The position numbers were made by a program, and so were the translations under genes. A DNA stretch of 64,000 bases from positions 682,001 to 746,000 of the forward strand of contig JAWLHE010000001.1 of the NCBI GenBank assembly GCA_041690495.1. The letters run 5' to 3'. Below, one piece after another: positions 30,434 through 37,912 of this stretch. Source of the DNA: DATAAP01 sp041690495 (GTDB lineage Bacteria > Pseudomonadota > Alphaproteobacteria > CACIAM-22H2). Within the stretch, counting starts at the first letter, position 1. Each line of letters opens with the position of its first letter. The notes under the pieces are model-generated. The model saw nothing but the letters and a program-made list of their open reading frames with translations, was not told the DNA's origin and searched no databases.

Positions 30434-31762
30434 ATGATGAGCCGGACCTTCTATGTCGATTCGCGCACCGGATCGGACGCCGGCGCAGGCAGCGCCAATG
30501 CGCCCTGGGCGTCGCTCGACCGGGTCAACAGTGCCGGCCTGGAGCCGGGCGACACAGTCCTCTTCGCGCGCGGCGCGACATTCGAGGGGACGATCGATGT
30601 CGATGAGTCGGGGGCGGCCGACGCGCCGATCACCTTCGGCGCCTATGGCGAGGGCGCGGCGCCCGTGATCACCGGCGGCGCCAATGGCGTGTCGGGTAAC
30701 GGCCACGACCACATTGTCGTTCGCGACCTTCACATCACGGACAAGAGCGGTGCGGGCGTGATCAGCTTCGGCTCGACCGATTGGGTCATCGACAATGTCG
30801 ATGTCGAGGACGTGGGCAAGGCGTTTGTGCCCGGCAACAACGAGTTCTCCGCCTTCCAGTTTCGCGACGTGAGCGAGCTGACCATTCAGAATTCCAGCTA
30901 CAAGGATGTCGCGGGCGATGGCGTGTTCCTGTGGGACGCTTCGGACGTCAAGATCCTCAATAACCATTTCGACACGCCCACGGGACCGTCCTCGGACAAC
31001 GTCCACTCCTACCGGATGAGCGACTACGAGGTTCGCGGCAACGTGATGTCGTTCGCCGGCGAGACCGATAGCGGCAAGGGCAATATGGTCGTGCAGGAGA
31101 GCGCCGACGGCGTCATCGCCGGGAATACTTTCATTCTCACCGACCATGCACATTACGGTATCGGCGGCACGATCCAGAACGGCGTGATCGAGAACAACCA
31201 CTTCATCGGCCGCATCGAAGGGAGCTGGTCGGCGGCAATCAACATTACCGAGACGCTGGGCTCGCCGTCCAACGTCACGAACATGGCGGTCCGCGACAAC
31301 TTCTTCGATGGCGTCGGCACCGGCATCTACAGCTGGGACGGGAACGACGCCGGAACCGCTTATCGCAACGACTTCGATATCACAGGAAATTTCTTCAAGG
31401 ACCTGCGCGATCCCGCCATTGTCGCGGAGGCGCCGGTTCAGCTCAACGGCTCGTATGCGGAGAACACGCTCATCAATACCGCCGATCCAAACCTCAACGG
31501 CACCGCCGGCTCGTGGTCGGAGTTCGACAATGTCCATGCGTCGCAGATGCCGGCATGGAGCGGCGGGGTGGATTCCGCTGCGGCTGACGAGCCCGTGCAG
31601 GCCAGCGAGGTCTTCGCGGCCCCGGCCCCGGCGCCGGTCGCGGCACCCGCCGCGCCGGTCGTTGTCGAGCCCGTGCCGGTGGTGCCGGTGACGCCGTCGC
31701 CGATCACGGGCACGCTGCTTTCGGACATCGAGCGCAATCTGGCCTCGGCGGCGCTGGCCTGA
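30434..31762 (+). CDS. Right-handed parallel beta-helix repeat protein
   Basis: 442 residues. After a short opening typical of this fold (YVDSRTGSDAGAGS...PWASLDRV), residues 60-370 show repeating 20-25-residue coils with N-x-F and G-x-x-I/V turns (ILNNHFD, GNVMSF, GNTFIL, ENNHFIG, DNFFDG, GNFFKD), the pectate-lyase or alginate-epimerase fold. Residues 385-425 are Ala/Pro/Val-rich, then a hydrophobic end (TLLSDIERNLASAALA). No signal peptide is seen, so C-terminal (type I) secretion is possible. The start at 30434 or 30437 follows GGGAG. A role in polysaccharide binding or cleavage is plausible; no catalytic set is identified. Confidence 0.82.
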   Translation: MMSRTFYVDSRTGSDAGAGSANAPWASLDRVNSAGLEPGDTVLFARGATFEGTIDVDESGAADAPITFGAYGEGAAPVITGGANGVSGNGHDHIVVRDLHITDKSGAGVISFGSTDWVIDNVDVEDVGKAFVPGNNEFSAFQFRDVSELTIQNSSYKDVAGDGVFLWDASDVKILNNHFDTPTGPSSDNVHSYRMSDYEVRGNVMSFAGETDSGKGNMVVQESADGVIAGNTFILTDHAHYGIGGTIQNGVIENNHFIGRIEGSWSAAINITETLGSPSNVTNMAVRDNFFDGVGTGIYSWDGNDAGTAYRNDFDITGNFFKDLRDPAIVAEAPVQLNGSYAENTLINTADPNLNGTAGSWSEFDNVHASQMPAWSGGVDSAAADEPVQASEVFAAPAPAPVAAPAAPVVVEPVPVVPVTPSPITGTLLSDIERNLASAALA

Positions 31763-31767
31763 ACGGA

Positions 31768-31798
31768 ATCGCGGGCGGCATTCGACGCCGCCCGCGAT
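31768..31798. terminator. Bidirectional hairpin between convergent genes
   Basis: A perfect 12-bp stem (31768-31779 with 31787-31798) and a 7-base loop. It lies 6 bases after the beta-helix stop and 11 bases past the stop of the opposite small gene. No U-run follows. Confidence 0.6.
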
Positions 31799-31808
31799 CA
31801 TCGTGTGG

Positions 31809-31913
31809 CTAGTGCATCCAAGTGAGGGCGGCGACGAGGCCGCCACCCAGCATTCCAGCGAGAAACGTTGCGGCATAGAACAGGTGCATGCTCAATTCGG
31901 TCCGGAATTCCAT
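31809..31913 (-). CDS. 34-residue single-helix membrane protein
   Basis: ATG at 31913 with GGAGGGG 8 bases upstream, an excellent ribosome site, and a TAG stop. The peptide starts MEFRTELSMHLFYAATF and continues with a glycine-rich hydrophobic helix (LAGMLGGGLVAALTW), so it is one transmembrane span with a short polar N-terminus. I do not recognise a family. Small proteins of this size often regulate a membrane enzyme or transporter. It is bounded downstream by a 12-bp hairpin. It is too short for most gene finders. Confidence 0.6.
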   Translation of the reverse strand: MEFRTELSMHLFYAATFLAGMLGGGLVAALTWMH

Positions 31914-31987
31914 GATGATCCCCTCCGGATGTGCGAATATCGTAAGGCGCGAGACCGTGCGTTGCATTCACCCTTTGGTGGTAAGTT

Positions 31988-32018
31988 CCGCGCGACGGCG
32001 TTCTCTTTCGTCGCGCGG
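31988..32018. terminator. Hairpin between small orphan genes
   Basis: A 10-bp perfect stem CCGCGCGACG/CGTCGCGCGG with an 11-base loop. It is about 85 bases past the stop of the 83-residue protein on the minus strand and may end that message. Confidence 0.4.
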
Positions 32019-32103
32019 TTCGCTTTGCATTAGCCGGGCGGCTTCGGCGCGGGGCGTTTTGGCGGCGGGACGGGTGCCCGATCCGTCGCGGCAGGGCGGA
32101 TGC

Positions 32104-32355
32104 TCACGACGCCGCGCGGCGTGCGCGCAAGCGGGCGCGGTTGACGCGCCGGCGGCGCACCGGAGCCGACAGGCCGCGGCTTCCCGTCGAGGCATAGGCG
32201 ACGATCGCCGCAAGCGGCAGCAGCAACAGGCTGGCGCCGGGCGTCATCAGGCCGGTGGCGAGCGAATCCGGATTGGACAACGCGGAATCAGCGGCAACGA
32301 CGACCGTCGCGAGTGCGATCAGGCCGAGGACGGCAGCAAGCCTGGAGTCAATCAT
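32104..32355 (-). CDS. Small predicted membrane protein (83 aa)
   Basis: Start ATG 32355 with GAGG 8 bases upstream; an extension to 32388 is less likely. Residues 1-20 form one hydrophobic helix (LAAVLGLIALATVVVAADS), a loop follows, then a second helix (ASLLLLPLAAIVAYAS). The tail is a strongly basic Arg run (VRRRRVNRARLRARR). The topology suggests two spans with a cytoplasmic basic tail. No family is recognised. Its neighbours are equally orphan, and I infer no function. Confidence 0.55.
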   Translation of the reverse strand: MIDSRLAAVLGLIALATVVVAADSALSNPDSLATGLMTPGASLLLLPLAAIVAYASTGSRGLSAPVRRRRVNRARLRARRAAS

Positions 32356-32823
32356 GGTGCAACCTCGTTGATTGTCGGCAACCTGCAACGAAGCAAAAGC
32401 AATGCCTGAATCGGCAAGGCATTGATTGCGGACGACTTAACCAAACCGAAGACGTCGCGACGCGCGCATTAAGTAAAACTCTCCGACGTATACGAAGCGC
32501 GCCGCGACTGTGCCACCCATGCGGGGATGGAGGATATGCACGAGCGGGCGTGGCCCGGGAAACCGCTAGCGCAGTACGCGCCTCAGGCGCCGCTTCGCCT
32601 GGCGGTGCTCGCCGCGGCCCGCGTCGTCGGCGACATCGACGCCGCCTGCGCCCTGCGGATGTTGCCGGACCTCGTCGGGTCTATCCGTCGGTGCATTGCC
32701 AGCGCCCGTCGTCGGTGACGCGAGCCCCGTCGTGCGCGGTGTGCGCGCCGATGGCTTTCGCTTCTCACGCGCCATGGTTTCCCTCGGGGCATTCGGGACG
32801 AACGCGTCCGCGCGGAGCGCGCC
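32356..32823. other. Sparse 468-base stretch with two weak mirrored ORFs
   Basis: Two overlapping small ORFs compete here. The plus-strand one (32527-32718, 63 codons) encodes a helical Ala/Arg-rich peptide but has no proper ribosome site. The minus-strand one (32566-32775, 69 codons) has GAGGG 6 bases upstream of its ATG, but its product is low-complexity and Arg/Pro/Gly-rich. At most one is real. The left third (32395-32500) is relatively AT-rich and noncoding. Confidence 0.35.
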
Positions 32824-33270
32824 TCATGGCGTGCACGTGTAGCTTCTTACCGATCCGCCGGCCGCCCCGGCCGTGGTCGAGGCACGCCCGGCCTGCTTGC
32901 CGCTCCGCGCGCAGGCCTCGCGCGCCTTCCGATCGGCTTCGGCTGCGCGCTCGCCGGAATACTCGACCGTAGCATTGTTGCCGGAGATCGAGGTCACGCG
33001 CGGCTCGCCGCCGGTCGGCACCGCGCAGCCTCCGAGTACCGCCAGCGACGCGAGTGCATGGAGGTGCGGCGAATGCGGCGGCTTGTAGCGCGCAGCCGCC
33101 ACGCGCAGGTGCGACGACGCGCGGTAGTCCGGACGCAGCGCCTCGTGACGTTCATCGGGGTTCCGTCGCGCCGGTCTTTCGTCGCTCGTGTACGCGATCG
33201 CGCGGCCGAGCAGCACTCCCAAGGCCACGGAGACCGCGAGCCAGCCGACGCATATCCAGAATACCGTCAT
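32824..33270 (-). CDS. Hypothetical protein with N-terminal membrane helix and internal lipobox-like segment
   Basis: 148 residues from the ATG at 33270, which has AGGAG about 10 bases upstream. Residues 3-27 form one membrane helix (VFWICVGWLAVSVALGVLLG). A basic polar stretch follows, then at about 72-87 a second hydrophobic run ending LAVLGGC that looks exactly like a lipoprotein signal and lipobox. The remaining 60 residues are soluble, with a VTSISGNNATVEYSG motif and two cysteines. I do not recognise a family. It may be an in-frame fusion of a small membrane gene with a lipoprotein gene, or the lipoprotein may start separately at an internal GTG. Confidence 0.5.
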   Translation of the reverse strand: MTVFWICVGWLAVSVALGVLLGRAIAYTSDERPARRNPDERHEALRPDYRASSHLRVAAARYKPPHSPHLHALASLAVLGGCAVPTGGEPRVTSISGNNATVEYSGERAAEADRKAREACARSGKQAGRASTTAGAAGGSVRSYTCTP

Positions 33271-33552
33271 GGCGCCGCACTCCTGTTGGCGTGGGGCAGC
33301 ACCACATCGATCATAAACGCAATACGTCGCCGCAGGTTGCGTGTGCACCCGTATCCGCCTGCCGCGAAGGTTTGCCGCTACGACTTGGAGCGGCAGCACT
33401 TGGGCGCAAGCCGTTGATCGGAATCAATTCTGACGACGCTGCGGTGCTCTTTAGCTGGCGCGCCGGGCGGACTTCGGTCTAGCTTCGGTGGAAAGCCGAC
33501 GTTCTTTCGTCAAGCTGGATTGACATGCTTGCGATGCGACATGATCGGGCCG

Positions 33553-34539
33553 ATGCCGGCTGACCGCCATACGCGCTGGGAGGTTTCGGTCGTCATCCCG
33601 TTCTTCCAGCGGGAGCGCGGGATTCTGCGGAAGGCGGTCGTCAGCGCCTTGCGTCAGGAAGGCATCCCGACGCCACAGGTGATCGTCGTCGACGACGGCT
33701 CCCCGATCAGCGCCGACAGCGAGGTGCGGGATCTGCTGGAAGAGCATCCGCGGCATCTCGTCGTTCTGCGGCAGGAGAACGGCGGTCCCGGCGCCGCTCG
33801 AAACACCGGCATCGGATACGCTCGCAATCACGCCCGCTACATCGCCTTTCTGGATTCCGACGACAGCTGGGAGCCGGCCCATCTCCGCACGGCGAAGCGG
33901 GCGCTCGACGGCGGGTTCGATCTCTATTTCTGCGATGCCGTCCATCGCGACGGCAAGCGAACCGTATTCGAGACCCGGCCGATTCCGCCCGAGGAATGCC
34001 GACTCGTCGATGCGGAGCACAAGCTGTTTGCGTTCACCGGGGATCTGTTCTGGCGGGTCCTGGCCGGCCGGCCGATGCAGATTCCGGCGGTCGTCTATCG
34101 TGTCGGCGCATTCCCGGCCCTGTTCCGCACGGACCTCCGCATGGCCCAGGACCATTTCATGTTCATGCAGGTGGCGAGCGGAAGTCCGCGAACGATCTTC
34201 AGCACCGCCTGCAATGTGCGGCTCGGCTACGGCGTGAACAACTACAACAGCGCCGAATGGGGAACCCCGGAAATGCTGCGGAGGATCTTCTACGATCAGC
34301 TCTGCATGATGGATGCGGCCCGGCAATGGGGCGGTGCGCCGCGCTATCGTCCCATGTTTCGCGCGGTCACCCAGCGCCACCGGCGCGATTTCCTGAACAA
34401 CATCATCAGCGCCAGCGCCTCGGCGCGCCGCGGCGAAGTGCTTCCGGTCGCACGGCGGTATTTCAAGCTCGACCCGCTTGCGGTCGCGGTCCTCCCACTC
34501 GCCCTCGCCGGCCGCGTCCGCACGCGCCTGCAGCGTTAG
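33553..34539 (+). CDS. GT2 family glycosyltransferase
   Basis: 328 residues from the ATG at 33553; ATGs at 33520 and 33541 are in frame. GT-A fold: VSVVIPFFQRE at the N-terminus, VVDDGS for UDP binding, then GGPGAARNTGI and the metal-binding FLDSDDSWEP. A C-terminal acceptor region ends with a basic tail. It transfers a sugar from a nucleotide donor, probably to a lipid-linked or surface glycan. It converges on the Wzx-type flippase gene with a 4-base overlap. The sugar is unknown. Confidence 0.88.
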   Translation: MPADRHTRWEVSVVIPFFQRERGILRKAVVSALRQEGIPTPQVIVVDDGSPISADSEVRDLLEEHPRHLVVLRQENGGPGAARNTGIGYARNHARYIAFLDSDDSWEPAHLRTAKRALDGGFDLYFCDAVHRDGKRTVFETRPIPPEECRLVDAEHKLFAFTGDLFWRVLAGRPMQIPAVVYRVGAFPALFRTDLRMAQDHFMFMQVASGSPRTIFSTACNVRLGYGVNNYNSAEWGTPEMLRRIFYDQLCMMDAARQWGGAPRYRPMFRAVTQRHRRDFLNNIISASASARRGEVLPVARRYFKLDPLAVAVLPLALAGRVRTRLQR

Positions 34540-35993
34540 CCGCGGCGTTCGCCGAGCAGGCTGAGCCCCGCACTCCACATCTTGCCGATCTCGGGGAAGA
34601 AGGGGTGGCGCAGCAGCCACAGCGCCAGGAGCCAGCCGGCGGCCGCGCCGAGTGCCGCGATCAGGAGGGACGTCGCGTTGCCGAGCGCGCCGCCGGGCAG
34701 CAGCAGATAGGCGCAGACCGGCAGGAACATGGTGGCGGCCGTCACCGCGACGCTCTTCCGCGTGGCGCGGAGCGCATCGACGAGAGAGACCCGGACGATC
34801 GAGCGCACGAACAAGTATGAGACAGTCACCTGGACGGCGCTGGTGAAGACCGTGGCGAAGGCCACGGCAGCGAGGCTGTGAAACGCCGCGAGGCCGACGC
34901 AGACGATCTGAACGATGGTGGTGTACGAATGGACATTGAGGTTCTGACGTACCGCGCCGCTGCCCTGAAAGACGACCCAGTTCAGGCTTGCCAGCGAGCT
35001 GACCGCGGCTGCGGCGCAGAGTATCCGCAGGATGGGGATCGCGTCGCCCCATTGCGGCCCCAGCAGCAGGTTGATGGCGGGCGCGGCCATGAGTCCGAGC
35101 ACGCCGTAGAAGGGCCAGGCGATCACCGTGATGCATTCCAGCCCCTGCAGAAATCCCGCCTTCACGTCTTCTCCGGCCCTGTAGCGTTGCGCGAAGGTCG
35201 GCAGGGCCACGGCGCCCACCGCGCTCAGGATGAATTGCTCGAACAGCAGGGTGAGCCCGGAGGCGCGGCTGTAGATGCCGAGGGCGTGCATTCCGAGGAC
35301 GCGGCCGAGGATCAGGTCGGGCGCTCGTGCCCCGATGTCGGCCAGCAACCGCGCCCCGGTCGCATAGGAGCCGAACCGGACGATCTCGCGCCAGCCGTGA
35401 AGGGAGAGGCGCTGGCCCGTCCCGATCGGCCGGAACCGGTGTGCGAGCCCGGCCACGGCCAGCACGCCCGCCAGCGACGCCCATGCCAGCGACACCGCGC
35501 CGAAACCAAGAAAGGCGAGCAGGATGGCGACGCTGGCATGCGCGACGGCCTGCATCAGGCCGATCCGGTACAGCGCATGAAAGTTCATTTCGCGCCGCAG
35601 GAGGACCAGCGAGATCGACCCGAAGGGGGTCACGAGGAAGTTGAGGCTAGAGATCAGCAGAACGGTTCCGACGCGCGGGTCCCGGTAGAAGTCTGCGGCC
35701 AGGGGGCTTGCGGCGAACAGGCCGAGAGCGAGCGCCAGGGCGATAAGGAGCGAGATGGTGAAAACCGTCCGGAGCCGCTCGGCGGCGATGTCTTTCGACT
35801 GGATCAGGTAGGAGCCCGTGCCGAAATCCCTGACGCAATGCGCCATCGTCGCAAGGGCCGCCGCCACGGAATAGATGCCGGTATCCTCGGGAGTCAGCAG
35901 CCGCGCCAACACGACCGTCGCCGCGATCTGGATCGCGAGGCTGGTGTATTTCTCGGCGAACGACAGAACGACGGAGCGGCGAATGTTGCTCAC
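34536..35993 (-). CDS. Wzx-type polysaccharide flippase (lipopolysaccharide biosynthesis protein)
   Basis: 485 residues, highly hydrophobic with 12-14 predicted membrane helices and the polysaccharide-transporter (PST/MATE-like) opening SFAEKYTSLAIQIAATVVLARLLTPEDTG, split here by polar residues. It would flip undecaprenyl-linked oligosaccharide across the inner membrane. The start is GTG at 35993; no clear ribosome site is seen. The neighbouring GT2 converges on it. No Wzy polymerase is nearby, so the rest of this pathway lies elsewhere. Confidence 0.88.
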   Translation of the reverse strand: MSNIRRSVVLSFAEKYTSLAIQIAATVVLARLLTPEDTGIYSVAAALATMAHCVRDFGTGSYLIQSKDIAAERLRTVFTISLLIALALALGLFAASPLAADFYRDPRVGTVLLISSLNFLVTPFGSISLVLLRREMNFHALYRIGLMQAVAHASVAILLAFLGFGAVSLAWASLAGVLAVAGLAHRFRPIGTGQRLSLHGWREIVRFGSYATGARLLADIGARAPDLILGRVLGMHALGIYSRASGLTLLFEQFILSAVGAVALPTFAQRYRAGEDVKAGFLQGLECITVIAWPFYGVLGLMAAPAINLLLGPQWGDAIPILRILCAAAAVSSLASLNWVVFQGSGAVRQNLNVHSYTTIVQIVCVGLAAFHSLAAVAFATVFTSAVQVTVSYLFVRSIVRVSLVDALRATRKSVAVTAATMFLPVCAYLLLPGGALGNATSLLIAALGAAAGWLLALWLLRHPFFPEIGKMWSAGLSLLGERRG

Positions 35994-36331
35994 GGAACCG
36001 GGACAAGCGTGGCGGCGGGCATGGCGTGACTATAAACCAGGCTTCGCCGTCGCCGCTCGGAAATGCGCGACATGTCAGCCCGGTTTGCCCGGACGCCCTG
36101 CCCTCATGCGGGCGGGCTCCTCTTAGCATCGGCCGATTAACACAATCTCAACCCTGGACACCTCCCGGCAAAGCTTGGGCAGGACGCCCGAATGCGGGTT
36201 CGCCGAGTTGCCTGAAGGCGTCTTGGGTATGCCATCACGTGCGGGCCGCGATCCTTGATCTGCGCATAGGCAGCCGGGTGGCGAGAAAGGCTCTCTCCAG
36301 GAGCGGAGAGGTGCGTATCGTCTCCGCGAAA
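35994..36331. other. 338-base intergenic region without a gene
   Basis: It lies between the flippase and the RpiR-type regulator (both minus strand). A relatively AT-rich patch at about 36118-36155 could hold the flippase promoter, but no confident -35/-10 pair is seen. An open plus-strand frame crosses it but is a mirror of the regulator gene. Confidence 0.4.
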
Positions 36332-37192
36332 TCAGTCCTGCTTGCGGTCTCCGAAATCCTGCAGCGATTCGTGGATGCGCTCGATCCGGGCCAGGCGGGT
36401 GCGGCCCTTTCGGCCGGCGGCCATCGCGGCTGCCGCGCAGAGATAGTTCGTCAGGCTCAACGCGGCGACGTAAGAGTCGAACAGCGACGCGCCGCGGTTG
36501 TGGCAGCGCAGAACGACGGACGACAGCTTGGCGGTCGGTCCGGCGCTATGGTCGGTCAGATAGACGATGCGCGCGCCGGCTTTCGACGTTGCGCGGAGCA
36601 CGTTGCGCAGGACCGGCAGTCGGCGCCGGAATCCGAAGACGAGCGCGACGTCGCGGCTTGTCATGCTCGCCATGTCCTCGGCGAGCGTGAAGCCTCCGAT
36701 CGGCAGGAGGCGAACGTCCTCCTTGACGTTGATCAGGAGCCCGCGCGCATAGATCGCCAGCGCGTAGTTGTTGCGGAACCCAAGCACCCAGATCCGCTCG
36801 GCGCCCGCCAGTGCCCGCACCGCGCGATCGATCGCCTCCGCCGGAATGCCCTCGGCGGTTCGCGAGAGGTTGTTCAGGTCCTGGCGCAGATGGCGGCCGA
36901 AATCGCCGTCGGGGCCGCCGGAGGCCGACAGTTCCGCGAGCGCCGAGAGCGGCGATCCCGCATTGGGCGTGTCGCGTGATTCGCGGCGGACCGCGTTGAA
37001 GTCCCGATAACCGAGCCGGCGGAAGAAGCGTACGGCGGTCGCCTTCGAGACGCCGGCCTGCTGCGCGAGCTCGGTCGCGGAATAGGCGGCGACGCCGGCT
37101 CGATGCTCGATCACGACGTCCGCAAGACGGCGCTCGCTCTTCGGCAGACTCTCGTAAGCGTCGCGTATGCGCTGGTCGAGGGTCGTGGACAT
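36332..37192 (-). CDS. MurR/RpiR family transcriptional regulator
   Basis: 286 residues. The N-terminal HTH_6 domain (about 8-80) contains SATELAQQAGVSKATAVRFFRRLGY. The C-terminal SIS domain (about 115-260) would bind a phosphosugar or other small ligand. It is divergent from the TRAP/amino-acid catabolic operon, with 192 bases between. A perfect palindrome in that gap is the best operator candidate. By its place it is the local regulator, probably a repressor relieved by an intermediate of the pathway. Confidence 0.9.
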   Translation of the reverse strand: MSTTLDQRIRDAYESLPKSERRLADVVIEHRAGVAAYSATELAQQAGVSKATAVRFFRRLGYRDFNAVRRESRDTPNAGSPLSALAELSASGGPDGDFGRHLRQDLNNLSRTAEGIPAEAIDRAVRALAGAERIWVLGFRNNYALAIYARGLLINVKEDVRLLPIGGFTLAEDMASMTSRDVALVFGFRRRLPVLRNVLRATSKAGARIVYLTDHSAGPTAKLSSVVLRCHNRGASLFDSYVAALSLTNYLCAAAAMAAGRKGRTRLARIERIHESLQDFGDRKQD

Positions 37193-37266
37193 GGCGGGGT
37201 GGAAATTGACCTGGATGTTGCGAGTCGTGCAATGGAAGAAACAAATGTAACATATCTACGAACTCA

Positions 37267-37282
37267 TGAAACTAACGTTTCA
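37267..37282. promoter_or_regulatory. Candidate RpiR-family operator
   Basis: A perfect inverted repeat TGAAAC-TAAC-GTTTCA, centred between the divergent regulator and dctQ. It sits 8 bases ahead of a TTGACG -35-like hexamer at 37290-37295. Confidence 0.6.
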
Positions 37283-37384
37283 GATTCTTGTTGACGCCCT
37301 GCCACCGCTCGTCGTTAGGTATCCGGCGTGTTCGCCCCATCGCCGCGCAAGGTACGGACAGGGGCTCCGTAACGGGGGCGTCAA

Positions 37385-37912
37385 GTGAATGGAGACGGGC
37401 TGGTGGTTCGGAGGAGCGGATGGGCCGCGGCGGCGAGCGCGTGGCTCGACAGATGGACGGAGCGGCTCTGCGCCTTGCTACTCGCGATCATGCTGCTCGA
37501 TGTCGGGCTGGGAATTTTCGGCCGCTACGTGGTCGAGCTGCCCGTCACATGGACCGAGGAACTGGCGCGCTATCTGATGATCTGGGTGGCGCTGCTCGCG
37601 GTCTCCTGCGGCGTCGCGCGGCGTGAGCACATCGCCGTCACCATGCTGTTCCATCTCGTTCCCCAGCCGCTCCGGCGCGGGCTCGCGGTCGCCTTCGACG
37701 TCCTCGCATTCTCCTTCTTCGGATTTCTGTTCTATTTCGGGCTCGGCATGACGGCCGACGGCGCGACGCAATACGCGACCATCTTCGGCATGACGATGAC
37801 GCTGCCCTATGCCGCGGTGCCCGTTTCCGCAGCGCTCGCATGCCTGCAGATCGCGCTTGTTTGCCTGCGCGACCTGGGCGGCCAGGAAGCCGCTTCCGAG
37901 GTTCACCCGTGA
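37385..37912 (+). CDS. TRAP transporter small permease (DctQ)
   Basis: 175 residues from GTG at 37385 with a G-rich ribosome site. Four hydrophobic helices and the DctQ motif around VTWTEELARYLMIWVALL identify the small membrane subunit of a tripartite ATP-independent periplasmic transporter. Its TGA overlaps the dctM GTG by four bases. It is the first gene of the operon dctQ-dctM-dctP-dpaL-carbamoylases. Confidence 0.93.
   Translation: MNGDGLVVRRSGWAAAASAWLDRWTERLCALLLAIMLLDVGLGIFGRYVVELPVTWTEELARYLMIWVALLAVSCGVARREHIAVTMLFHLVPQPLRRGLAVAFDVLAFSFFGFLFYFGLGMTADGATQYATIFGMTMTLPYAAVPVSAALACLQIALVCLRDLGGQEAASEVHP

Noticed and set aside
36026..36979. A plus-strand frame across the flippase-regulator gap
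   Set aside because: Most of it is the mirror of the RpiR gene, and the part in the gap has no ribosome site or recognisable domain.
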